The notes under the pieces were generated by a model. It searched no databases. It saw only the letters and a list, made by a program, of their open reading frames with translations, and had not been told where the DNA came from. The position numbers and the translations under genes were made by a program. 64,000 bases of DNA, taken from NCBI GenBank assembly GCA_965248675.1, contig CBDFJZ010000008.1, positions 434,001 through 498,000 of the forward strand, given 5' to 3'. Shown piece after piece: positions 16,397 to 24,442 of the stretch (positions are counted from its first letter, which is position 1; each line of letters begins with the position of its first letter). The DNA is from UBA6627 sp965248675. GTDB lineage: Bacteria > Chloroflexota > Dehalococcoidia > UBA2979.

Positions 16397-17566
16397 ATGA
16401 AGCTGCACGAATACCAGGCGAAAGAACTGCTCGCCGACTACGGCGTTCCGGTCCCGCGCGGCCGCGTCGCGCGCACGCCCGAGGAAGCGCACATCGCCGC
16501 CGGCGAACTCGGCGGGAAGGTGGTCGTCAAGGCACAGGCCCACACTGGCGGCCGCGGCAAGGGCGGCGGCGTAATACTCGCCGGCACCGCCGAGGAGGCA
16601 CGCGACGCCGCGCGCGAGATCCTCGGCATGCAGCTCGTCACCCACCAGACCGGGCCGGCCGGTCTCCCGGTGCACACCGTCCTCGTCGAGGAGCAGATCG
16701 ACATCGCCCGCGAACTCTACCTCAGCATCGCAATCGACAATTCCGCCGGCAAGCCGGTCGTGATCGCCTCGGCAGAGGGCGGGATGGACATCGAGGCGGT
16801 CGCGGAGTCGAACCCCGACGCGATCCACAACCAGCTCGTCTACCCGCACAGCGGGTTCCAGCCCTTCCAGGGTCGCGCGCTCGCCTTCGCGACCGGACTC
16901 GACGGCGACCTGCTGCGTCCAGCGACCGACGTCATGACCAACCTCGTGCGGGCGTTCGAGGAAAACGACGGTGCGATCGCCGAGATCAATCCGCTCGTCG
17001 TGACCGGCGACGGGAAGCTCCTCGCCGCCGACGCCAAGTTCTCCACCGACGACAACGCCGACTACCGGCACCAGCGCCTCGCCGAGCTGCGCGACACCAC
17101 GCAAGAGGACGCCCGCGAGGTCGAGGCGAAAGAGGCGGGCATCGAGAATTACGTCAAGCTGGACGGGAACATCGGCTGTCTGGTCAACGGCGCGGGCCTC
17201 GCGATGGCGACGATGGATGCGCTCAATTTCGAGGGCGGCCAGCCGGCCAACTTCCTCGACATCGGCACCGCGAACAGCGCGGACACGGTGGTGACCGCGC
17301 TGAAGATCATCTGCTCAGACCCGGACGTCACCGCCGTCCTGGTCAACATCTTCGGGGGTCTGGCCCGCGTCGACATCATCGCGGACGGCGTGGTGATCGC
17401 GAAGAACGAGGGGCTGATACCGCAACCCACCGTCGTTCGACTCGCCGGCACCAACGTCGAGGAGGGAGTGAAGATCCTCGACGACTCCGGGCTCGATCTG
17501 ATCCCCGCCGACGGCTTCGCCGAAGCGGCGCAGAAGGCCGTGGCTGCCGCCACGGATGCGAGCTAG
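16397..17566 (+). CDS. sucC: Succinate-CoA ligase, ADP-forming, beta subunit
   Basis: A 389-residue protein from ATG 16397, the normal length for SucC. It begins MKLHEYQAKELLADYGVPVP, the invariant N terminus of the ATP-grasp domain, and contains VVKAQAHTGGRGKGGGV (nucleotide contact), ALNFEGGQPANFLDIG-type C-terminal domain blocks and VLVNIFGGLARVD. With SucD it converts succinyl-CoA and ADP to succinate, CoA and ATP in the TCA cycle. It is followed after 10 bp by sucD, so the pair is one operon. Confidence 0.97.
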   Translation: MKLHEYQAKELLADYGVPVPRGRVARTPEEAHIAAGELGGKVVVKAQAHTGGRGKGGGVILAGTAEEARDAAREILGMQLVTHQTGPAGLPVHTVLVEEQIDIARELYLSIAIDNSAGKPVVIASAEGGMDIEAVAESNPDAIHNQLVYPHSGFQPFQGRALAFATGLDGDLLRPATDVMTNLVRAFEENDGAIAEINPLVVTGDGKLLAADAKFSTDDNADYRHQRLAELRDTTQEDAREVEAKEAGIENYVKLDGNIGCLVNGAGLAMATMDALNFEGGQPANFLDIGTANSADTVVTALKIICSDPDVTAVLVNIFGGLARVDIIADGVVIAKNEGLIPQPTVVRLAGTNVEEGVKILDDSGLDLIPADGFAEAAQKAVAAATDAS

Positions 17567-17576
17567 GGGCGCAGCG

Positions 17577-18458
17577 ATGCCAGTACTTCTCAACCAGGAC
17601 AGCCGCGTCCTCATCCAGGGCTTCGGCGGGGCCGGTCAGCGCGAAGCCGCAACCTCGCTCGCCTTCGGCACGAACGTCGTCTGCGGCGTCACGCCGGGCC
17701 GCGGCGGGCAGGTGATCAACGACCTCCCGGTGCTCAACACCGTCCGCGAAGGCGTCGAGGAGTTCGACGCGAACGTCTCGCTGATCTTCGTCCCCGCCCC
17801 CTTCGCGGCAGACGCGATCATCGAGGCCGCCGACGCCGGCGTCCCGACCGCGATCTGCATCACCGAGGGCATCCCGACGCTGGACATGGTCAAGGCGAAG
17901 GCCTACCTCCAGCAGTCGAACACGCGCCTGATCGGTCCCAACTGCCCTGGCGTCATCTCAGTCTCGGAGCGCGCTCGGGCGGGCATCATGCCGATCGACG
18001 TGTACGCGGAAGGCAACGTCGGCGTGATCTCCCGCTCCGGCACCCTGGTCTACGAGACCGTCGACCAGCTGACCCGCCTCGGGATCGGCCAGAGCAGCAG
18101 CGTTGGCGTGGGCGGCGACCCGATCATCGGCACCTCCCAGCGCGAGGCGCTCGAGCTGTTCCAGGCCGACGCCGACACGGCGGCGGTCGTGCTAATCGGC
18201 GAGATCGGCGGCACCGCCGAGCAAGAGGCCGCCGATTACATCAGCGGCATGATGAAGCCCGTCGTCGCCTTCATCGCCGGCGCCACCGCACCCCCCGGCC
18301 GCCGCATGGGCCACGCCGGCGCGATCATCGCGGGCCAGGCCGGCACCGCCTCCGCCAAGCAGCAGGCGCTGCGCGAGGCCGGCGCGGAGGTGGTCGAGTC
18401 GCCCTCGCAGATCGGTTCCACGATGCTGCGCGTCCTCCAAGAGCAAGGCCTCACCTAG
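17577..18458 (+). CDS. sucD: Succinate-CoA ligase, alpha subunit
   Basis: A 293-residue protein from ATG 17577; an upstream in-frame codon would overlap sucC. It carries the Rossmann CoA-binding N terminus (SRVLIQGFGGAGQREA), the PAPFAADAIIEAADAG block, GPNCPGVISV, and the active-site histidine in GRRMGHAGAII. The second half is the ligase domain. It pairs with SucC in the TCA cycle. There is no terminator-like hairpin with a T run behind it. Confidence 0.97.
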   Translation: MPVLLNQDSRVLIQGFGGAGQREAATSLAFGTNVVCGVTPGRGGQVINDLPVLNTVREGVEEFDANVSLIFVPAPFAADAIIEAADAGVPTAICITEGIPTLDMVKAKAYLQQSNTRLIGPNCPGVISVSERARAGIMPIDVYAEGNVGVISRSGTLVYETVDQLTRLGIGQSSSVGVGGDPIIGTSQREALELFQADADTAAVVLIGEIGGTAEQEAADYISGMMKPVVAFIAGATAPPGRRMGHAGAIIAGQAGTASAKQQALREAGAEVVESPSQIGSTMLRVLQEQGLT

Positions 18459-18816
18459 CCCCAGTCGTTCGGCGCCAAGCGCTGGCGAGCCTGTCTGCCA
18501 GGGCGGAGTTCAACCTTCCGCTCCGTCACGACCGAGCAGGCGTCCTGCGTGGGGCGGATGGTGGCTCTCGCTCCGACGCGGACTCCTGGCGGTCTTCGGG
18601 CGGTGCCCAGCTCAGGCCGACGATGCCCGAGGCCGCAAAGCGTCCGCTGACCGGGGGTGTGAGGCGGAAGCCCCACAGGGATTTGGGCAGGCGGGCGGGA
18701 TCTACCGAACTCTGCAACAACGCCGAAGGCGACCTGGATGCCACCCAGACGGCCGACGTTTCCCCTACGAGTCGACTCCGATTCCGTCCGGCACCCACCG
18801 CGCGAGGTGAACCCCG
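18459..18816. other. Intergenic region after sucCD
   Basis: 358 bp without a credible gene. Short frames on both strands have no recognisable motifs and Arg/Ser-rich shadow composition. No T-run terminator, tRNA or repeat is visible. A GAGGTG ribosome-binding site for the next gene closes the region. Confidence 0.5.
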
Positions 18817-19239
18817 ATGCCCGTCTCCCGCTTCGACCACGTCGCCATCCCCGCCGCCGACCCTGAACCCCTGCTCGCCTTCTACCAATCGCTTGGCTTC
18901 AACATCCTCTACGAGGAGGAATGGCGCGCCGGTAACGGCGTCCCCGCCATCGCCGTCGGCCCCGAGCAGAAGATCAACGTCCATCCGCCCGCGCTCTGGC
19001 AGCGCCCCGACTTCACCCTCCGCGGTCCCACCGCCCAGCCCGGGAGCGCGGACCTCTGGTTCGTCTGGAACGGCACGCTGGCCGAAGTGAGCGCACTCCT
19101 CGAAACCGCCGGCGCCGAGGTCGTGCGTGGTCCTGTTCCGATGCGCGGCGGCGCGCAAGGCGGCGAGGGCCGTGGCACGTCGATCTACACCCGCGATCCA
19201 GAGCAGAACCTCGTCGAGTTCATCGTCTACGAGGACTGA
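18817..19239 (+). CDS. VOC-family (glyoxalase/bleomycin-resistance fold) protein
   Basis: A 140-residue protein from ATG 18817 with a GAGGTG ribosome-binding site. VSRFDHVAIPAADPEPLLAFYQSLGF is the first metal-binding beta-alpha-beta unit (His in FDHVAI), and SIYTRDPEQNLVEFIVYED is the final unit, with the usual D-P-x-x-N-x-V-E-F block and Glu ligand. Members are metal-dependent lyases, dioxygenases, isomerases or antibiotic-binding proteins. The substrate is unknown and the gene stands alone. Confidence 0.85.
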   Translation: MPVSRFDHVAIPAADPEPLLAFYQSLGFNILYEEEWRAGNGVPAIAVGPEQKINVHPPALWQRPDFTLRGPTAQPGSADLWFVWNGTLAEVSALLETAGAEVVRGPVPMRGGAQGGEGRGTSIYTRDPEQNLVEFIVYED

Positions 19240-19517
19240 CCGCGCTGCGACCAGGGCCCGTCGAGGACGAGCATCGGACGCTGGGTGATGCCGGTGCGCA
19301 GCCTCCGCGGGCGCATCCGGACGGCTGTCCGGCAGGCGCCTACCACCGTCATCTTGGTCCGCACGTAGGGTCGTCTACGGCACACTCGGTGGCGTTCATC
19401 AGGTCCGGCGAAGGGGTACACTCTCGCCCCGCCGTCTCCGCGGTCTGACAGCGAGTCTTCACCGTCAACATCCATACCCTGTACGGTGCACTTGCGCGCT
19501 TCTTCCGCCGGAAGCGA

Positions 19518-20126
19518 ATGGCGGAGTTCGCCGCTCTGTTTGGCCCGGGCGCCGAGACCAAGATTCTCGATGTCGGCGGAACTCCCTTCAACTGGCAGTT
19601 GATCGACATTACGAGCGCGGTCACGCTCGTCAATCTCGGATCCCTCCAGCCCGTGCCGCGAAGCGCTTCAGCGACCCTCACGTTTGTGCAGGGTGACGGT
19701 ACCCGTCTCCCGTTTCGCGCGGGTGCGTTCGATATCGCGTACTCCAACTCCGTCCTCGAGCATCTGTCGACGTTCGAGCAACAGAAGCGCTTCGCTTCCG
19801 AGGCTTCGCGGACGGCGGCCGGCCTCTGGGTGCAAACCCCTGCCCGATCGTTCCCGGTCGAGCCGCACTATCTGACCCCATTGATTCACTTCCTGCCACG
19901 AGGCTGGCAGCGCCGTCTGCTCCGCAACTTCACCGTCTGGGGGCTCCTCACCCGACCGTCGCCCGCCCGTGTCGACGAGATCGTTCGCGAGATTCGGCTA
20001 GTGAGCTACCGCGAGATGGAGGAGCTGTTTCCGGACTGCGAGATCCGGCGCGAGCGCTTCTTGCTGCTGACGAAGTCGTACACCGCAGTTCGGGGATCCG
20101 ACGGCGTACCGCGGCTCACGACCTGA
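19518..20126 (+). CDS. Class I SAM-dependent methyltransferase
   Basis: A 202-residue enzyme from ATG 19518. Motif I is KILDVGGTPFNW, the acidic SAM contact follows, then VQGDGTRLPFRAGAFDIAYSNSVLEHL (motifs II-III, typical of methyltransferase type 11). The C-terminal half (PLIHFLPRGWQRRLLRNFTVW) is seen in small methyltransferases near lipid or polysaccharide genes. In-frame sequence upstream (HTLYGALARFFRRKR) is protein-like but has no ATG or GTG before a stop, so translation could begin at a rare codon. The 278 bp before the gene hold nothing else recognisable. The substrate is unknown. Confidence 0.75.
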   Translation: MAEFAALFGPGAETKILDVGGTPFNWQLIDITSAVTLVNLGSLQPVPRSASATLTFVQGDGTRLPFRAGAFDIAYSNSVLEHLSTFEQQKRFASEASRTAAGLWVQTPARSFPVEPHYLTPLIHFLPRGWQRRLLRNFTVWGLLTRPSPARVDEIVREIRLVSYREMEELFPDCEIRRERFLLLTKSYTAVRGSDGVPRLTT

Positions 20127-20380
20127 CCCCCGTATCGCCGGTCGTCGCCGCAAGTGCAGACGATCGAGGTCGGTTCGAGCTGATCACCGATCGGTTTCGC
20201 GGTCGTCGGCGGCTCGTCCGGGCGCCATGGGCGCCAGCTCGTATTCGCTGGGCCACGATCACCAGCTGCTCACGCGGCTCAGGCGTGACAAACACACGAT
20301 CGCGCCGCGGACCCGGGGTCCGGGCCGCTTCGCGCGCGACGGCGACCGGCTTCGATTCCAGCACCTCTAGCCGGGGGCGG

Positions 20381-20845
20381 TCAGCCGCGTCGGGGGCGAT
20401 CGCGATCGTCGGTATCGAGGATCATCGTCACCGGCCCGTCGTTGACTGCGTCCACGAGCATGTGCGCGCCGAACCGGCCGGTGGCGACCTCGACTCCATC
20501 GAGGCGAAGTCGATCCACGAGCTGTTCGACGAGCGGCTCGGCGATCTCGGGCGGCGCCGCCTCGGTGAACGACGGCCGCCGCCCGCGTCGCGTGTCGGCA
20601 TAGAGCGTGAACTGCGAGACGACGAGGACCGCGCCGCCCGCGTCGACCAGCGAGCGATCGAAGCGGCCGGCCTCGTCCGCGAAGATCCGCAGCGTGCTCA
20701 GCTTCGACGCCAGCCACTCGACCTCGGCGACGCCGTCCTCGGGACCGACGCCGACGTAGGCGAGCAGGCCCGGCCCGATCGCGACGATCGTCTCACCCTC
20801 GACCGTGACGCTCGCCGAGGAAACGCGCTGGACGACGGCGCGCAC
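20381..20845 (-). CDS. dtd: D-aminoacyl-tRNA deacylase
   Basis: A 154-residue protein starting MRAVVQRVSSASVTVEGE, the hallmark of DTD. It contains the SQFTLYADTRRGRRPSFTEAA block (Ser-Gln-Phe-Thr plus the conserved R-P-S-F) and the Gly-Pro motif near the end (NDGPVTMIL), which together form the active site excluding L-amino acids. It hydrolyses D-amino acids mischarged on tRNA, a translation quality-control function. It lies 12 bp downstream of the FmdB-like gene on the same strand, so they are probably cotranscribed. Confidence 0.93.
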   Translation of the reverse strand: MRAVVQRVSSASVTVEGETIVAIGPGLLAYVGVGPEDGVAEVEWLASKLSTLRIFADEAGRFDRSLVDAGGAVLVVSQFTLYADTRRGRRPSFTEAAPPEIAEPLVEQLVDRLRLDGVEVATGRFGAHMLVDAVNDGPVTMILDTDDRDRPRRG

Positions 20846-20857
20846 GCGGCCGCGGTC

Positions 20858-21190
20858 CTAGCCGTCGCTCTTGGACGCCTTGCTCTTCTTGGCCTTCTTC
20901 GTCGTCTTGCTCTTCGAAGCGGAATCGCGAGACGAGGAGCCGTTGTCCGACGACGGGGCGTTGTCCGACGGTGAGTCCGACGAGGAACTGCTCGATCCGT
21001 CGGAGTCGCTGCCCGACTTCCGCGAGTCGGTGACGTAGAAGCCGCTGCCCTTGAACGCGAGCGCGGGGATGGAGAGCTGCCGCTTCGCCACCGCACCACA
21101 CTTTTCGCAGGGATGCTCGGACGGGGAACCAAACGGCTCCTGCGTCTCGTAGCGATGGCCTTTGGCGCAGCGATAGTCGTATCTCGGCAC
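20858..21190 (-). CDS. FmdB-type zinc-ribbon protein with long Ser/Lys-rich tail
   Basis: A 110-residue protein. GTG 21190 is chosen for its GAGGAG ribosome-binding site; the same frame continues upstream only as the shadow of rpsB. It begins PRYDYRCAKGHRYE, then HPCEKCGAVAKRQLS, so a zinc ribbon of the FmdB/CxxC-CxxC regulatory type (here the first pair is reduced to one Cys and a His, C-x3-H). Residues about 60-110 are a low-complexity Ser/Asp then Lys/Ser tail. FmdB-like proteins are poorly understood; a nucleic-acid or ribosome-associated role is only a guess. Confidence 0.8.
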   Translation of the reverse strand: MPRYDYRCAKGHRYETQEPFGSPSEHPCEKCGAVAKRQLSIPALAFKGSGFYVTDSRKSGSDSDGSSSSSSDSPSDNAPSSDNGSSSRDSASKSKTTKKAKKSKASKSDG

Positions 21191-21333
21191 GCGGTCACTC
21201 CTCGGCGCAACGTCGCCGGCGAGAGAAGACCGCACGGCAAGCAGAGACCAATGATCAGGGCGAACTCGCCGCTTCGCAAGCGGCGAGCGCCAGAGGTCGG
21301 GAAATCCGCCCTTCCCACAAGCGCAGGCGCTTC

Positions 21334-21339
21334 TATACT
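21334..21339 (+). promoter_or_regulatory. rpsB: -10 box upstream of rpsB
   Basis: TATACT, a near-consensus -10 element, lies 91 bp before the rpsB start in a region that is less GC-rich than its surroundings. The -35 match (TTCCCA at 21312-21317) is weak. The predicted leader is about 85 nt; S2 mRNA leaders are often autoregulatory, but no structure is assigned here. Confidence 0.4.
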
Positions 21340-21430
21340 GACCGACGCGAACGAACACACGTACGCCGACGCCTGCCCTCGCCGCCAGCGCGGGTAAATC
21401 TATGCGCCGGACGCCAACAGGAGGTATGCG

Positions 21431-22276
21431 GTGGCGACAGCTACCACCATGCGCCAGCTGCTCGAGGCTGGCGTCCACTTCGGGCACCAGACCCGTCGCT
21501 GGAACCCGAATATGCGGCCGTTCATCTTCGGTGAGCGCAACGGCATTCACATCCTCGATCTCGCCCAGACCGTCCCGAGGCTCCAGGCCGGCCTCGACAA
21601 GGTGCGTGAAGTCGCCTCCAGCGGCGACAAGGTGCTGTTCGTCGGCACCAAGAAGCAGGCGCGCGCGATCGTCGAGCGCGAAGCTGAGCGCTGCGGCATG
21701 CCCTACGTCAATAACCGTTGGCTCGGCGGCACGCTGACCAACTTCCAGACGATCTCGAAGCGCATCCAGTACTACAACGAGCTCAGCGAAGGCTTCGCCG
21801 CCGCTCCGGAGCCCGATCCCGAAGCCGAGGCCGCTGAGGCTGCAACCGCCGGCGTCAGCCTGCGCCAGACCAAGCGCGAGCGTCTGATGCTGCAGAAGGA
21901 GTACGAGCGGCTGACCCGCGCCTTCTCTGGCGTGCGCTCGCTCGAGCGGCCGCCCGGCGCGGTCTTCATCGTCGATCCGTCGATGGAGGAGATCGCCGTT
22001 CGCGAGGCGAACCGCTCGCGGATTCCGATCGTCGCGATGTGCGACACCAACGCCGACCCGGATGTGATCGACTTCCCGATCCCGTCCAACGACGACGCCA
22101 TCCGCGCGATCCAGCTGATGACCACCCTCGTTGCCGACGCCGTCCTCGAGGGCGTCGCCGTCGGCGAGGTGGAGCAGCAGTTCCAGGCCGCGGAAACCGC
22201 GGCGGCCGCCGAAGCGGCCGGCGACGCTCCGTCCGACGCAGGCCCGGCCGAAGCAGCGGCACCGGCGGCCGAGTAG
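21431..22276 (+). CDS. rpsB: 30S ribosomal protein S2, with an internal insertion
   Basis: A 281-residue S2, longer than the usual 230-260. GTG 21431 follows an AGGAGG ribosome-binding site. MRQLLEAGVHFGHQTRRWNPNM, FVGTKKQARAIVEREAERCG and NNRWLGGTLTNFQTI are typical. Between the YNELSEGF and RQTKRERLMLQKEYERL segments (about residues 120-143) there is an acidic Ala/Glu/Pro insertion in the coiled-coil region. The C terminus is an Ala/Glu/Pro-rich extension. It is followed by tsf after 48 bp, the classic pairing. Confidence 0.97.
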   Translation: MATATTMRQLLEAGVHFGHQTRRWNPNMRPFIFGERNGIHILDLAQTVPRLQAGLDKVREVASSGDKVLFVGTKKQARAIVEREAERCGMPYVNNRWLGGTLTNFQTISKRIQYYNELSEGFAAAPEPDPEAEAAEAATAGVSLRQTKRERLMLQKEYERLTRAFSGVRSLERPPGAVFIVDPSMEEIAVREANRSRIPIVAMCDTNADPDVIDFPIPSNDDAIRAIQLMTTLVADAVLEGVAVGEVEQQFQAAETAAAAEAAGDAPSDAGPAEAAAPAAE

Positions 22277-22324
22277 CACCCAGCAGTCACACCTCGCGTC
22301 AGCACGTGAGGACGAGGAGTCCCC

Positions 22325-22825
22325 GTGGTTACCACCAGCGACATCAAGCGCCTGCGCGAGGAAACCGGCGCCGGCGTCATGGACGCCAAGCGCGCCCTCG
22401 AGGAAGCGAGCGGCGACTTCGACGAGGCCCGCAAGCTGATCCGTCAGCAAGGCGTCGCAGCCGCCGCCAAGCGATCCGATCGCGAGACCAGCCAGGGTGT
22501 CGTCGAGGCGTACATCCACGGCGCCGGTCGCATCGGCGCGCTCGTTGAGGTGCAATGCGAGACGGACTTCGTCGCCCGCACCGACACCTTCAAGCAGCTC
22601 GCGAAGGACGTTGCGATGCAGGTCGCGGCGATGAACCCGCTCGGCCTCACTGCCGACGAGGTCCCCGAGGACGCCCCCGGCGACCGCGAGGATCACGCGC
22701 TCCTCGGGCAGTCGTTCATCCGCGAGCCCGGCCAGACGATCGAAGACCTCGTCCAGGCAGTGATCGCCCAGACCGGCGAGAACATCAAGATCGGCCGCTT
22801 CTCCCGCTTCGAGCTCGGCGGCTAG
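22325..22825 (+). CDS. tsf: Elongation factor Ts, short form
   Basis: A 166-residue EF-Ts, about half the length of the E. coli protein and close to the short forms of Thermus and other thermophile-related lineages. GTG 22325 has an AGGACGAGGAG-type site. It has the UBA-like N-terminal domain (SDIKRLREETGAGVMDAKRAL), the KLIRQQGVAAAAKRSDRETSQG block and the VQCETDFVARTDTFKQLA core motif that contacts EF-Tu. The second dimerisation subdomain is missing. It promotes GDP release from EF-Tu. pyrH, often next, is absent. Confidence 0.96.
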   Translation: MVTTSDIKRLREETGAGVMDAKRALEEASGDFDEARKLIRQQGVAAAAKRSDRETSQGVVEAYIHGAGRIGALVEVQCETDFVARTDTFKQLAKDVAMQVAAMNPLGLTADEVPEDAPGDREDHALLGQSFIREPGQTIEDLVQAVIAQTGENIKIGRFSRFELGG

Positions 22826-23000
22826 GAACTCCGGCTCGTCGGCGGTGGGTCGCTCACAAGACGAACGGCCCGAGCCGAAGCGAGAACCAGCGCAACCAAC
22901 CGCGAAGCGCCGGCAGAGGCCGAGGCCCCTCGCGAGGCGTCACACGCGTGCGCTATCGTGGTGCCGCGGATCCACGATCGAACAACGGAGGCCGCCGGCG

Positions 23001-23558
23001 ATGATCGACGAGATCCTCCTCGACGCTGAGGACCGCATGGAAAAGGCCGTCGAGGCCTACCGCAACGTCCTCGCCACCGTCCGCACGGGCCGGGCCAGCA
23101 CGGGGTTGGTGGAGCATCTCCAGGTCGAGCACTACGGCCAACGGATGCCGCTGAATCAGCTCGCCACCCTCGGGGCGCCCGAGGCGCAGCTGATCACCAT
23201 CCAGCCCTGGGATCAGAGCGCGACCGACCCGATCATGAAGGCGATCCAAACCAGCGACATCAGGATCACGCCGCAGAGCGACGGCAAGATCATCCGCCTC
23301 CCGATCCCCGCGCTGACCGAGGAACGCCGGCAGGAGATGGTCAAACAGCTCCACGGCAAGACCGAGGAGGCGCGCATCTCGGTCCGCAACGCCCGCCGGC
23401 GCGCGATGGACGAGCTGAAGAAGGCGCTGCGCAGCCACGACCTCTCCGAGGACGACGAGCATCGTGGCGAGAGCGATATCGAGAAGTTGACCCACGAGCG
23501 AATCGAACAGCTCGAGGCGTTCGGCAAGGAGAAGGAAGCAGAGCTACTGCAGGTCTGA
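23001..23558 (+). CDS. frr: Ribosome recycling factor
   Basis: A 185-residue protein from ATG 23001 with an ACGGAGG ribosome-binding site. It has the usual RRF blocks: VRTGRASTGLVEHLQVEHYG, LNQLATLGAPEAQLITIQPWD, the hinge SDGKIIRLPIPALTEERRQEMVK and the helix RNARRRAMDELKK. With EF-G it splits post-termination ribosomes. The 175-bp gap after tsf includes a TATCGT box that may give frr its own promoter. Confidence 0.97.
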   Translation: MIDEILLDAEDRMEKAVEAYRNVLATVRTGRASTGLVEHLQVEHYGQRMPLNQLATLGAPEAQLITIQPWDQSATDPIMKAIQTSDIRITPQSDGKIIRLPIPALTEERRQEMVKQLHGKTEEARISVRNARRRAMDELKKALRSHDLSEDDEHRGESDIEKLTHERIEQLEAFGKEKEAELLQV

Positions 23559-23584
23559 GGCCTGGCGGGACGCCATCACACACG

Positions 23585-24430
23585 ATGCCGCGGGCGGGAC
23601 GCCTCATCACCTCCAGTTTCAGGTCCGCCGTCGGCGGATCACGGGAGATCGACTTGGTCGTCGAACCGGCCCCGGTAGCCCCGCCCCTGCCGCGACTCCA
23701 CGTCGTGCCGCACCACGTCGCGATCACCATGGACGGCAACGGCCGCTGGGCCGAGGCGCGCGGCCTCAGCCGCGCCGACGGCCATCGCGCCGGCGCCGAG
23801 GCGATCCGGCCCGTGATCGAGCGCTGCGGCCAGCACGGCGTCGGCGTGCTCACACTCTGGGGCTTCTCGACCGAAAACTGGGGCCGCCCCCGCGCCGAGG
23901 TGCAGTCGATCCTCCGCCTCGGCCGCGACTTCATCGATCGCCACCTCGACGAACTCGACGAATCGGGCGTCCAGCTCCGTCACCTCGGCGACCTCGAACG
24001 CCTTCCTGGCTGGCTCCGCGGCCGCGTCGAGAAAGCCGTCAACCGCACCCGCGGCAACTCTAAGCTGATCCTCAACCTCGCCTTCAACTACGGCGGCCGC
24101 GCCGACATCGTCGAGGCCGTGCAGCAGCTGATCCGCGACGGCGTCCCCGCCGGCGAGGTCACCGAGGAGTCGATCGCCTCGCGCCTCACCACCGCCGGCC
24201 TCCCGGAGCCAGATCTGCTGATCCGCACCGGCGGCGAAGTCCGCGTCTCGAACTTCCTCGTCTGGCAGGCGGCCTATGCGGAGTACTACTTCACCAACAC
24301 GCTCTGGCCGGACTTCGGCGCTGAAGCCGTCGACGCCGCGCTCATTGAGTTCGGTCACCGCCAGCGCCGCTTCGGCCTCGTTCCCAACGGGGACGACGAG
24401 GAGCCGCTCCCCGACGAGCCCGGCGCCTAG
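23585..24430 (+). CDS. uppS: Isoprenyl (undecaprenyl) diphosphate synthase
   Basis: A cis-prenyltransferase making the C55 lipid carrier for peptidoglycan. The catalytic block HHVAITMDGNGRWAEARGL (Asp and Asn of MDGNGRW bind diphosphate) and LWGFSTENWGRP are present, as are the C-terminal RTGGEVRVSNFLVWQ and the YAEYYFTNTLWPDF block. The ATG at 23585 gives 281 residues; TTG 23654 has a better spaced GGGAG site and gives about 258, closer to the usual 240-260, so the true start may be 23654. It lies directly after frr. Confidence 0.95.
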   Translation: MPRAGRLITSSFRSAVGGSREIDLVVEPAPVAPPLPRLHVVPHHVAITMDGNGRWAEARGLSRADGHRAGAEAIRPVIERCGQHGVGVLTLWGFSTENWGRPRAEVQSILRLGRDFIDRHLDELDESGVQLRHLGDLERLPGWLRGRVEKAVNRTRGNSKLILNLAFNYGGRADIVEAVQQLIRDGVPAGEVTEESIASRLTTAGLPEPDLLIRTGGEVRVSNFLVWQAAYAEYYFTNTLWPDFGAEAVDAALIEFGHRQRRFGLVPNGDDEEPLPDEPGA

Positions 24431-24442
24431 GGCGCCGGCCCC

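Noticed and set aside
20116..20364. Small minus-strand frame downstream of dtd
   Set aside because: 82 residues, partly protein-like at its start, but with no ribosome-binding site or recognisable domain, and Arg/Ser-rich at the end.
20858..22696. A 612-residue minus-strand gene across rpsB and tsf
   Set aside because: Only the last 110 residues (FmdB-like, from GTG 21190) are real; the rest is the antisense shadow of rpsB and tsf, common in very GC-rich DNA.
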